Source: an uncultured Clostridia bacterium (GTDB taxonomy: Bacteria > Bacillota > Clostridia > Oscillospirales > CAG-272). Taken from it: DNA of 37,133 bases. Positions within the stretch are counted from its first letter, which is position 1; each line of letters opens with the position of its first letter. The position numbers were made by a program, and so were the translations under genes. Location: NCBI GenBank assembly GCA_944391805.1, contig CALXUY010000091.1, positions 1 to 37,133 of the forward strand, given 5' to 3'. Positions 16,488-23,311 of the stretch are shown here, piece by piece. The notes below the pieces were generated by a model. The model was given only the letters and a program-made list of their open reading frames with translations, searched no databases and was not told the origin of the DNA.

Positions 16488-16697
16488 ATGCCGCTGACAC
16501 TTGCGGGAATCGGAGAGGAATGCCGGATCAAACGGGTGGGAGGAAGCCCGGAGATGAAAAAGCATCTGGAAGCGCTTGGCTTTTCGGTGGGCGGCTGCGT
16601 CACGGTTGTACATACGCTGGGCGGCAATGTGATTGTGAAGGTGAAGGAATCGAGAATTGCCGTCAGCAGGGAAATGGCGCAGAACATTTTGGTATGA
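16488..16697 (+). CDS. feoA: FeoA family protein (first copy)
   Basis: A 69-residue SH3-like FeoA protein, a small cytosolic partner of the FeoB ferrous iron transporter. It shows the FeoA pattern: LTLAGIGEECRIKRVGGS, a helix MKKHLEALGFSVGGCV, then TVVHTLGGNVIVKVKESRIAVSREMAQNILV. ATG 16488 was chosen because the strong SD aaggaggg lies 8 nt upstream; the open frame to 16449 lacks one. The second FeoA gene follows 19 bp later. Two tandem feoA genes before feoB are common in Clostridia. Confidence 0.92.
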   Translation: MPLTLAGIGEECRIKRVGGSPEMKKHLEALGFSVGGCVTVVHTLGGNVIVKVKESRIAVSREMAQNILV

Positions 16698-16716
16698 ATG
16701 ATCGGAGGAGAACAGC

Positions 16717-16938
16717 ATGAAAACGCTCAGAACGGCGGAAATCGGCAGCCGCGTCAAGGTCGTCAGACTGCACGGAGAGGGGGCGGTCAAGCGCCGCATG
16801 ATGGACATGGGAATCACCAAGGGTGCGGAAATCACCGTGCGCAAGGTCGCGCCGTTGGGGGATCCGGTGGAAATTACGGTGCGCGGATATGAGCTTTCGG
16901 TCCGCAAAGCGGATGCGGAAATGGTCGAGGTGGAATAA
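16717..16938 (+). CDS. feoA: FeoA family protein (second copy)
   Basis: A 73-residue FeoA protein with the typical order: AEIGSRVKVVRLHGEGAVKR, RRMMDMGITKGAEITVRKVA, then PLGDPVEITVRGYELSVRKA and an acidic end MVEVE. It is closer to the textbook FeoA sequence than the first copy. The SD cggaggag is 6-7 nt upstream. It sits between feoA1 and a hairpin plus third operator that precede feoB. Confidence 0.95.
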   Translation: MKTLRTAEIGSRVKVVRLHGEGAVKRRMMDMGITKGAEITVRKVAPLGDPVEITVRGYELSVRKADAEMVEVE

Positions 16939-16942
16939 CAGC

Positions 16943-16972
16943 TCCGGAGAAGAAATTCCGGACATTTTTTCG
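16943..16972 (+). terminator. Weak hairpin/attenuator between feoA2 and feoB
   Basis: TCCGGA (16943-16948) pairs with TCCGGA (16957-16962), followed after two bases by six T. It could partly terminate transcription between the small feoA genes and feoB. Confidence 0.4.
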
Positions 16973-16980
16973 GCACAGAA

Positions 16981-16996
16981 GTTAGTTACTGCTAAC
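16981..16996. promoter_or_regulatory. Candidate iron box 3 directly before feoB
   Basis: GTTAGTTACTGCTAAC, 14 of 16 bases identical to box 1 or better, located 20 bp before the feoB start. No clear promoter precedes it, so it may act as a roadblock or part of a multi-site array. Confidence 0.65.
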
Positions 16997-17016
16997 ATGA
17001 AAGAGAGGACATACAT

Positions 17017-19515
17017 ATGAATATACGCATTGCTCTTGCGGGAAATCCGAACAGCGGCAAAACCACGCTGTTCAACGCGCTGACCGGTTCAAACCAATTT
17101 GTGGGCAACTGGCCCGGCGTGACCGTGGAAAAAAAGGAGGGAAAGCTCCGGCGGCGGGAGGGCGTGACGGTCACTGACCTGCCTGGCATCTACTCGCTTT
17201 CCCCGTATACCCCCGAGGAGGTGGTGGCGCGGAACTACCTGACCGGCGAACGGCCGGATGTGATCCTGAACATCGTCGACGGAACCAATCTGGAGCGCAA
17301 TCTTTACCTGACCACACAGCTCACCGAGCTTGGCATTCCGGTTGTGGTGGCGGTGAACATGATCGACGTGGTGCGCAAAAGCGGCGACCGCATCGACATC
17401 CCGGAGCTTTCCCGCCGGCTTGGCTGCCGGGTTGTGGAAATTTCGGCCATGAAGGGCATCGGCCTTGACGAGGCGGTGGAGGAGGTGCTCCGTGCGGCGG
17501 AGAGCGACAAGACCCAGCCTGTGCATCGCTTTTCGGAGCCTGTGGAGCAGGCCCTGTCTGCAATTGAGGCGCGGGCGGCCACGGGCTTTCCCGAGGCGCA
17601 GCGCCGTTGGTACGCCCTGAAGCTGTTTGAGCGGGACGAAAAGATTCTCGGGAAGCTGCAGCCCGACGCCGCTGTCGCCGAGGCCGTCGAGAAGGAGATA
17701 CAGGCCGTTGAGCAAAAGCTGGACGACGACTCTGCCAGCATCGTCATCAACGAGCGCTACGGCTACATCTCGGACATGATCCGCCATTGCTATCGCAAAA
17801 AGAACGCGGGAGGGTTGTCGATCTCGGACAAAATCGACCGTGTTGTCACCAACCGCTGGGCGGGGCTGCCCATTTTTGCGGCGGTGATGTTTCTGGTTTA
17901 TTACCTGTCTATGGTGACGGTGGGGACCTTTGCCACCGACTGGGCGAATGACGGGTTGTTCGGCGACGGCTGGCATCTGCTCGGCATCGGCTCCTCGGCA
18001 TATGAGGAGGCAGCGGAGCAGTACGGTGACAGCGACGCCATCATCCAAGCCTACCTGTCTGCATACGGCAATGAAGAACTCGCGGCCGCGCTGGATGCCG
18101 AGTCCGAGAGCTACAATGCCGAAGCGGTCGGCGCTGCGCTCGGGGAGCTTTTGAATCTGGTGCCGGCCGACGCTTCCGTGATCTATGAGGTGACCGACGA
18201 GGAGACGCTGGCGGTCACGGAGTATGCTTCGGGCAAGACCGATCTGGAGGCGGCGGTGGAGGCGTATCTCAACACCGAATACAAGGCGGCGCCCGGCGCG
18301 CCGACGCCGGAGGAATACGGCGTCTGGGTGCCCGGCATCCCGGTGCTGGCCGCAAACGGTCTGGAGGCTGCCGGCACGCCCGAGTGGCTGGACGGTCTGC
18401 TGCTTGACGGTATCATCGCCGGTGTCGGCGCGGTGCTCGGCTTTGTGCCGCAAATGCTCGTGCTCTTTCTGCTGCTGGCCTTTCTCGAGTCCTGCGGGTA
18501 TCTCTCCCGCATCGCCTTCGTGCTCGACCGTGTGTTCCGGCGCTTCGGCCTCTCGGGCAAATCCTTTATCCCGATGCTGGTCGGCTCGGGCTGCGGCGTT
18601 CCCGGCATTATGGCAAGCCGTACCATTGAGAGCGAGCGCGACCGGCGCATGACCATCATCACCACAACCTTCATCCCGTGCGGAGCAAAGATTCCCTTTA
18701 TCTCCATGATTGCCGGCGCACTGTTCGGCAATTCGCCGCTGGTGGCGACCTCGGCCTATTTCATCGGCCTTGCGGCCATCATCATCTCGGGCATCATGCT
18801 CAAAAAGACCCGGATGTTCGCCGGCGACCCGGCTCCGTTTGTCATGGAGCTGCCGGCCTACCGGCTGCCAACCGTGGGCAATGTGCTCCGCTCGATGTGG
18901 GAGCGCGGCTGGTCCTTCATCAAAAAGGCGGGCACCATCATTCTGCTCTCCACCATCGTCATCTGGTTCACCAGCTATTTCGGCGTGGTGGACGGCAGCT
19001 TCCGGATGCTTGCCGAGGATGAGCTGGAATATTCCATCCTCGCGGCGATCGGCTCCGGGATTGCGTGGATCTTCGCTCCCTTGGGCTGGGGCACATGGCA
19101 GGCGGCCGTGGCCTCGGTGACCGGACTGGTGGCCAAGGAGAACATCGTGGGAACCATGGGCATTCTCTACGGTGCCGGCGGCAATGTTTACGCCAGTCTC
19201 GCGGCGGCCTTTACCGGCATCAGCGGATTTTCCTTCCTGGTGTTCAATCTGCTCTGCGCGCCCTGCTTTGCGGCCATCGGAGCCATCCGCCGGGAGATGA
19301 ATTCGGCCAAGTGGACCTGGTTCGCCATCGGATACCAGTGCGGCTTTGCCTATGCCGTGGCGCTGATGATCTACCAGTTCGGTCTGCTCTTCACGGGTGA
19401 GGTGAATGTGATCGGCCTCGTGGCGGCGCTTGCGGTGCTGGCCGGCATTCTCTGGCTGCTCTTCCGCCCTGCCGGGAGACGCGGGCTCAAAAAGGCTGTC
19501 AGGACGGCATCCTGA
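17017..19515 (+). CDS. feoB: Ferrous iron transport protein B
   Basis: An 832-residue inner-membrane Fe(II) transporter with an N-terminal GTPase. G1 is ALAGNPNSGKTTLFNALTG (residues 6-24), G3 DLPGIYSLSPYTPEE, and G4 VAVNMIDVV; a helical regulatory segment follows up to about 270. The membrane part has two Gate motifs (LVGSGCGVPGIMASRTIESE and NLLCAPCFAAIGAIRREM) and TTFIPCGAKIPF. Odd: between TM1 (about 282-304) and TM2 (about 462-485) lies an acidic, Ala/Glu-rich insertion of roughly 110-120 residues where the canonical loop is short. SD gagagga precedes the start. A Cys-rich membrane protein and a 38-residue peptide follow in the operon. Confidence 0.96.
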   Translation: MNIRIALAGNPNSGKTTLFNALTGSNQFVGNWPGVTVEKKEGKLRRREGVTVTDLPGIYSLSPYTPEEVVARNYLTGERPDVILNIVDGTNLERNLYLTTQLTELGIPVVVAVNMIDVVRKSGDRIDIPELSRRLGCRVVEISAMKGIGLDEAVEEVLRAAESDKTQPVHRFSEPVEQALSAIEARAATGFPEAQRRWYALKLFERDEKILGKLQPDAAVAEAVEKEIQAVEQKLDDDSASIVINERYGYISDMIRHCYRKKNAGGLSISDKIDRVVTNRWAGLPIFAAVMFLVYYLSMVTVGTFATDWANDGLFGDGWHLLGIGSSAYEEAAEQYGDSDAIIQAYLSAYGNEELAAALDAESESYNAEAVGAALGELLNLVPADASVIYEVTDEETLAVTEYASGKTDLEAAVEAYLNTEYKAAPGAPTPEEYGVWVPGIPVLAANGLEAAGTPEWLDGLLLDGIIAGVGAVLGFVPQMLVLFLLLAFLESCGYLSRIAFVLDRVFRRFGLSGKSFIPMLVGSGCGVPGIMASRTIESERDRRMTIITTTFIPCGAKIPFISMIAGALFGNSPLVATSAYFIGLAAIIISGIMLKKTRMFAGDPAPFVMELPAYRLPTVGNVLRSMWERGWSFIKKAGTIILLSTIVIWFTSYFGVVDGSFRMLAEDELEYSILAAIGSGIAWIFAPLGWGTWQAAVASVTGLVAKENIVGTMGILYGAGGNVYASLAAAFTGISGFSFLVFNLLCAPCFAAIGAIRREMNSAKWTWFAIGYQCGFAYAVALMIYQFGLLFTGEVNVIGLVAALAVLAGILWLLFRPAGRRGLKKAVRTAS

Positions 19516-19534
19516 CGAATACACTGTTATAAAG

Positions 19535-19557
19535 AAGCGTGCCGCTCCGGCACGCTT
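19535..19557 (+). terminator. Hairpin after feoB
   Basis: AAGCGTGCCG and CGGCACGCTT form a 10-bp stem with a 3-nt loop just before the SD of the next gene. There is no T tract, so it is more likely an mRNA processing/stability hairpin or a partial terminator. Confidence 0.45.
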
Positions 19558-19577
19558 TGGAAAGGAGTACCCAACCC

Positions 19578-19769
19578 ATGCCGGTGAATCTTCCAACCGT
19601 CCTCATCTGTGCGGCTCTGCTGCTGATTGTGGGCGCCATTGTATACAGTCTGATCCGGAATCGGAAAAAAGGAAAATCCTCCTGCGGCTGCGGCTGCGGC
19701 TCCTGCCCGATGAGCGGGGCCTGTCACGGGCATAAAAAAGGAGGAGAAGCAAACAAGGAGGGCAGGTGA
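19578..19769 (+). CDS. FeoB-associated Cys-rich membrane protein
   Basis: A 63-residue protein: one TM helix (LICAALLLIVGAIVYSLI, about residues 8-25) followed by a basic stretch (RNRKKGKSS) and a cysteine cluster CGCGCGSCPMSGACHGHKK, then a polar tail. This is the layout of the FeoB_associated family found after feoB in many Firmicutes; the cysteines may handle iron, but the role is unproven. SD aaaggag is 10 nt before ATG 19578; the longer frame from 19539 starts in the hairpin and lacks an SD. Its stop overlaps the start of a 38-codon frame by one base. Confidence 0.9.
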   Translation: MPVNLPTVLICAALLLIVGAIVYSLIRNRKKGKSSCGCGCGSCPMSGACHGHKKGGEANKEGR

Positions 19770-19885
19770 TGCATATCATGTGGTATATCATTGGCAGCGT
19801 GCTTGCCTTTGCCGTGCTCACCGAAACGGTCCGGTGGGCAGCGCGGCGGTATCTGAGGCGGCACGGTTATCCCGATGTCCGGTAA
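19769..19885 (+). CDS. Small membrane peptide of the feo operon (38 residues)
   Basis: An open frame of 38 codons, MHIMWYIIGSVLAFAVLTET followed by VRWAARRYLRRHGYPDVR. It has one hydrophobic helix (residues 3-18) and a strongly basic C-terminal half. A perfect SD (AAGGAGGG) lies 6 nt before the ATG, and the ATG overlaps the preceding stop (TGATG). These signals argue for real translation, coupled to the Cys-rich protein. I do not recognise the family. It may be an unannotated small Feo component or a regulator of FeoB. By the positive-inside rule the Arg-rich tail would be cytoplasmic. Confidence 0.6.
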   Translation: MHIMWYIIGSVLAFAVLTETVRWAARRYLRRHGYPDVR

Positions 19886-20092
19886 ACCTCATCGGTCTTC
19901 CCGGCGGGCGCATGGAGATGTCTGTGCGTCCGCCGCTTTGCTTTCGCCATGCGGCAGGGCGTCGACGAAGAAAGCGCACGGGGAAACCGACAGCCCCGCA
20001 GGGCGCGCCGACGGCATGGATGGGTGCAAACCAAGCCCTGCAGTGTCCGCGGCACGAATTGTCGGACTTGCGCACCATTTTTCAAAACCCCC
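19886..20092. other. Non-coding spacer after the feo operon
   Basis: About 200 bp, GC-rich. Several short overlapping open frames exist on both strands, but none has an SD, a recognisable domain or convincing codon use. No T-rich terminator was seen. Confidence 0.4.
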
Positions 20093-20121
20093 TTTACAAA
20101 TCCGAGGAAATAAGGTATAAT
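20093..20121 (+). promoter_or_regulatory. Promoter of the DtxR-family regulator
   Basis: TTTACA (20093-20098) and TATAAT (20116-20121) with a 17-bp spacer, followed by a ~150-nt leader. No GTTAG box is seen here, so the regulator is probably not controlled by the same site. Confidence 0.75.
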
Positions 20122-20276
20122 AGAACGTATTCACATTGATATCCGGTATCTGGCGTCGGCTGCCGGTCTGTTTGCCGGGCGCAGAACCGATCGCAGGCCG
20201 TCGGAAAAATCAAGGAAGAAAATTGGAATCGTGTGAAGGATTGCAAAGAAACATGCGGTGTCAGGAGGGAATCACC

Positions 20277-20642
20277 ATGAAGTATCGGGAATCCGAGGAA
20301 ATGTATCTCGAAACCATTCTGCGGCTGAAAAACCGCGGCGCCCCCTCGCGCTCCGTGGATGTGGCGGAGGAGCTGGGCTATTCGCGGCCGAGCGTCTCGC
20401 GGGCGGTGAATCTGCTGCAAAAAAAAGGGTATGTCGTGATGGGCGCGGGCGGAGATCTTGCGCTGACCGAGACGGGAATGCAGCAGGCCAGCGCAATATA
20501 TGAGAGGCACAGAGTGATTACAGAGCTGCTCATCATGGTGGGGGCGGATGCCGAGCTGGCCGAGGAGAACGCCTGCCGAATCGAGCATGTCATCTCCGCC
20601 GACATGTTTGAAATCATCAAAGCATACGTCAATCATAACTGA
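20277..20642 (+). CDS. DtxR-family metal-dependent repressor (single-domain, iron-type ligands)
   Basis: A 121-residue winged-helix repressor plus dimerisation region, without the C-terminal SH3-like domain of DtxR. The DNA-binding helix is in RSVDVAEELGYSRPSVSRAV. Aligned by eye to DtxR, the primary metal site reads Met9 (EEMYLETIL), Cys100, Glu103 and His104 (ACRIEHVIS). This matches the Fe-responsive DtxR set rather than the Asp/Glu set of Bacillus MntR. SD caggaggg is 7 nt upstream. Its position right after the feo operon, which carries three DtxR-like operators, makes it the likely iron sensor. The longer frame to 20136 begins near the transcript start and lacks an SD. Confidence 0.9.
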   Translation: MKYRESEEMYLETILRLKNRGAPSRSVDVAEELGYSRPSVSRAVNLLQKKGYVVMGAGGDLALTETGMQQASAIYERHRVITELLIMVGADAELAEENACRIEHVISADMFEIIKAYVNHN

Positions 20643-20657
20643 ACAGAAAACCGTTGT

Positions 20658-20697
20658 AAAGCACAGCCTTCCGGCAATCGGAGGGCTGTGCTTTTTT
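20658..20697 (+). terminator. Terminator after the DtxR-family gene
   Basis: AAAGCACAGCC pairs with GGCTGTGCTTT, with extra pairing in the loop (TCCG/CGGA), followed by TTT. A classical strong terminator. Confidence 0.85.
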
Positions 20698-20800
20698 GCG
20701 ACGAATGGAGAAAAATGCCGCGACTGAAATCCCGAGAATGACTTTTTGAAATCTGATTTTGACGTGCGAATTTATAAATGGCTTTAGTTTGTTAATAGAT

Positions 20801-20829
20801 TTGACATTTTATTTTTGATATGATATAAT
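20801..20829 (+). promoter_or_regulatory. Perfect consensus promoter of the fibre operon
   Basis: TTGACA (20801-20806) and TATAAT (20824-20829) with a 17-bp spacer, in an AT-rich setting. It lies ~300 bp upstream of the first signal peptidase gene. Confidence 0.85.
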
Positions 20830-20835
20830 GAGAAC

Positions 20836-21130
20836 GTTTTGACAGGCATCTGTAATTCAAGTAAAAAAGGGAATAAAATTTTGCCGAATTTTATCTAAAA
20901 TGGTCAAAATAATTGTAATTTTGCCTTTAAAAGTGAATGGTGAGTTATATTTGATGCTCGCAACATAGAACAATATATTTTCAAATATAGTCTCAAAATT
21001 AAAATTTATATGCGAAAAAAAGAAGCAATTTATGCAAAATAAATAAAAACAATTTGTTTTTGGGGATAAAAAATATATCTGACAGTTATAAAAATGCAGC
21101 ATAAATTACAAAAAAACATCACAGAGGTCG
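20836..21130 (+). promoter_or_regulatory. Long AT-rich 5' leader of the fibre operon
   Basis: About 295 nt of very AT-rich sequence between the promoter and the first gene, unlike the GC-rich neighbours. It contains an 8-bp hairpin ATAAAATT-ttgccg-AATTTTAT (20873-20894) and other short inverted repeats. I recognise no known riboswitch class and no convincing peptide (an 81-codon minus-strand frame is just AT-rich sequence). It may regulate expression through structure or antisense transcription. Confidence 0.45.
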
Positions 21131-22021
21131 ATGAAAATGAAACAAAAAGACAAAAAATGGACCCGCTCGCAAATTGTCGGAGCCGCGATTGGGATTGCAG
21201 CCTGTGTCATCCTGCTGCCGTTGTTGATTGTCAATCTGATTTTGATTGTGAAAAGCTTTGTCAGCGCGGACGAGGTGCCCAGCATCGGCGGTATCACACC
21301 GATGATCGTACTGACCGACTCGATGGATCCCGAAATCAAAAGCGGAGATCTGATATTTACCAAGGCAGTGGACCCGGAGTCGGTTGAGGTCGGCGACATC
21401 ATCACCTTCTTCGATCCGGACGGCAACGGCACCAGCACAGTGACGCACCGCGTGGTGGAGGTGCTGCGGGAGGACGGGCTGCAATTCCGCACCAAGGGCG
21501 ACGCCAACAACACCGAGGACCGCACGCCGGTGCCGGCCGAAAACCTCATCGGTGTTTACCGGATGCGGCTTCCGGGGCTGGGGCAGGTCGCCATGTTCAT
21601 GCAGACCACGCCGGGACTGCTGGTGTGCGTGGTGGTGCCGCTGGTTCTGCTGATCGGCATCGATCTGCTCCGCCGCAGGCGTATGGAAAAGGAGCAGAGC
21701 AGCGACCGCGAGGATCTGCTCGCGCAGCTTGAGGCGCTGAAAACCCAGATTGCCGCGGGCGCCGACGGGGGCGCCGGAGCCGCCAATGCGCCAAACCAAA
21801 CGGCAAACGGAGCGCAGGCCGACGCGGCTGCCGCTGCAAACCGTACAGCCAACGCGCAGGCCGATACGGCCGACGAACCAAATTATACAGCCGATGTGCG
21901 GGCCAATGAGGCCGACAAACCAAACCATACATCCGATGTGCAGGCCGATCATACGGCCGATGTGCAGAGCAATCCTGCCTCTGCCGACACTGCCGGTACG
22001 CCGGCAGGGAGCGCCAAGTAG
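21131..22021 (+). CDS. SipW-type signal peptidase I (first copy)
   Basis: A 296-residue ER/SipW-type signal peptidase. An N-terminal TM helix (about 15-41) anchors an extracytoplasmic catalytic domain with Ser64 in VLTDSMDPEIKSGDLIF. His106 in TVTHRVVEV replaces the Lys of ordinary bacterial SPases, and KGDANN holds the conserved Asp124. A second TM (161-180) is followed by RRRR and a ~110-residue cytoplasmic tail. The tail begins as a possible coiled coil (DREDLLAQLEALKTQI) and continues as Ala/Asp/Thr/Asn-rich low complexity with repeats such as TADVQADHTADVQ. The enzyme likely processes the TasA-like proteins encoded downstream. SD is gaggt, 7 nt upstream. Confidence 0.88.
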   Translation: MKMKQKDKKWTRSQIVGAAIGIAACVILLPLLIVNLILIVKSFVSADEVPSIGGITPMIVLTDSMDPEIKSGDLIFTKAVDPESVEVGDIITFFDPDGNGTSTVTHRVVEVLREDGLQFRTKGDANNTEDRTPVPAENLIGVYRMRLPGLGQVAMFMQTTPGLLVCVVVPLVLLIGIDLLRRRRMEKEQSSDREDLLAQLEALKTQIAAGADGGAGAANAPNQTANGAQADAAAAANRTANAQADTADEPNYTADVRANEADKPNHTSDVQADHTADVQSNPASADTAGTPAGSAK

Positions 22022-22421
22022 CGCGCATCCGTCCCATCGCGCGGGAGACATCCATTTCGCGGGGCCGGCGCCCCGCCCTGACAGGATACTGCATGCCGTT
22101 TGGCGGGTATTACAACGCTTGCCGAAGGGCGCGCACGCATGGGACCCCCTCATTGCGGGGCAGGGAGCCGGTTCCCGGAGCTTTCCGGGCGGCAACCGCG
22201 GTTCCGCTTCCAATATTCGGTTCATCTTCCGGGGGCCACGCCGGAAATGAATATATCAGTCGGCAAAGCCTTCCGCTGCCTCCGGGCGGCGGGCGGTGTT
22301 TCCGGCCGGGCGCTTGCCTGACCGGGCAGAGGGCCATCTTTCGCCCTTGCCGCAATTGCAAGCCGGGATGCTCCCGGCAACCATACATTTCCAAAAATTA
22401 CGATTGAAAGGAGATTCCATC
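22022..22421. other. 400-bp gap between signal peptidase 1 and fibre gene 1
   Basis: GC-rich with several strong local hairpins, for example GCCGGGA-tgc-TCCCGGC (22362-22378). No TTGACA/TATAAT pair and no credible gene was seen. A long structured intercistronic region may separate expression of the protease from that of the abundant fibre protein. Confidence 0.4.
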
Positions 22422-23111
22422 ATGAACTTTATGATGAAAAAAGGGGTTTTCCCCCGTATCGCAGCGGTTCTGATGATTCTGACCCTGCTCTCTACCTGCG
22501 TCATCAGCGGGACGTTTGCAAAGTATGTTACTGAGGGTTCCACCACGGCCACCGCGCGCGTTGCAAAGTGGGGCGTGACGATTGCCGCTCAGGCTGACGA
22601 TTCAACCGGTAATGCTTTCCTGAAGGAGTATGCGGCTGATACAGAGGGCACCGGCCTCACCATGAGTGTCAGCGCCGACACTGCAGTGGTTGCCCCCGGT
22701 ACCAGCGGTGTTCTGGGGACCGTTGGTGTTTCCGGCACACCGGAAGTCGCCGTTATGGTAACCTTTGGCGCTCCTGATTCTAAACAGGTTTTGGATCTCG
22801 GCGATAACTGGATGGTAGGCGCGGACTTCTATTGCCCGCTTATCTTTACAGTAGGTGAGACTAAAATCGATGGCTCGACGTATGAGAGCGCCGAGGAACT
22901 GGAAGAAGCTGTTGCAACGGCGATTGTGGATAAAAACACTTACTTCGAGGCTGGCAAAGACCTTTCGACTGCCGAGGTCGCAGGTGGTGTCACCATTGCT
23001 TGGGAGTGGCCGATTTCCGTTAATGATACAAATGATACCGCTCTCGGCAATGCTGAGACGCCTGCAACCATCACCCTCAACCTCTCCGTCACCGTGGAGC
23101 AGGTCGACTAA
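22422..23111 (+). CDS. SipW-dependent TasA/camelysin-like surface fibre protein (1)
   Basis: A 229-residue secreted protein. It has a basic start, a hydrophobic core (about 11-29) and the SipW-dependent signal motif GTFAKYVTEGSTTATARVAK (30-49), as found in TasA, TapA and camelysin-type proteins. The mature part is Thr/Val/Asp-rich with alternating beta strands (VAVMVTFG; ITLNLSVTVEQVD at the end), fitting a jelly-roll that could assemble by strand donation. No LPxTG or sorting tail is present. SD aaaggag is 9 nt before ATG 22422. A strong terminator follows directly, so this is probably the most abundant product of the operon. Confidence 0.85.
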   Translation: MNFMMKKGVFPRIAAVLMILTLLSTCVISGTFAKYVTEGSTTATARVAKWGVTIAAQADDSTGNAFLKEYAADTEGTGLTMSVSADTAVVAPGTSGVLGTVGVSGTPEVAVMVTFGAPDSKQVLDLGDNWMVGADFYCPLIFTVGETKIDGSTYESAEELEEAVATAIVDKNTYFEAGKDLSTAEVAGGVTIAWEWPISVNDTNDTALGNAETPATITLNLSVTVEQVD

Positions 23112-23141
23112 CCCATTTCTCCCCGCTTTCGGGCGGAATCT

Positions 23142-23190
23142 TCTCATCCGGCTCTCGTGGCCGGGCCGGATGAGATTCTCTTTTTTTCGC
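23142..23190 (+). terminator. Internal terminator after fibre gene 1
   Basis: TCTCATCCGGC (23142-23152) pairs with GCCGGATGAGA (23165-23175) and is followed by TTCTCTTTTTTT. No promoter is apparent before the next gene at 23312, so downstream genes probably depend on read-through, setting a high ratio of fibre protein 1 to the rest. Confidence 0.75.
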
Positions 23191-23311
23191 AGGAGGCGAG
23201 AGGCGCCCGCACGGTTGGCATCATCGCCGGAGTGCCGTCCCGCCGTCTGCGAAAGGGAGAGAACCCTTCTTTACACTCCTGAATGCTGTTATGAAATGAG
23301 GTGAAACCAAA

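Noticed and set aside
17089..19596. Minus-strand open frame of 835 codons opposite feoB
   Set aside because: Mirrors the codon pattern of feoB; His/Arg/Gly-rich low-information sequence with no recognisable domain.
20857..21102. 81-codon minus-strand frame in the AT-rich leader
   Set aside because: Phe/Ile/Asn/Lys-rich sequence expected by chance in AT-rich DNA; no convincing SD.
20836..21130. Known riboswitch (for example c-di-GMP) controlling the fibre operon
   Set aside because: No conserved core of a class I can recall is visible; kept only as an uncharacterised leader.
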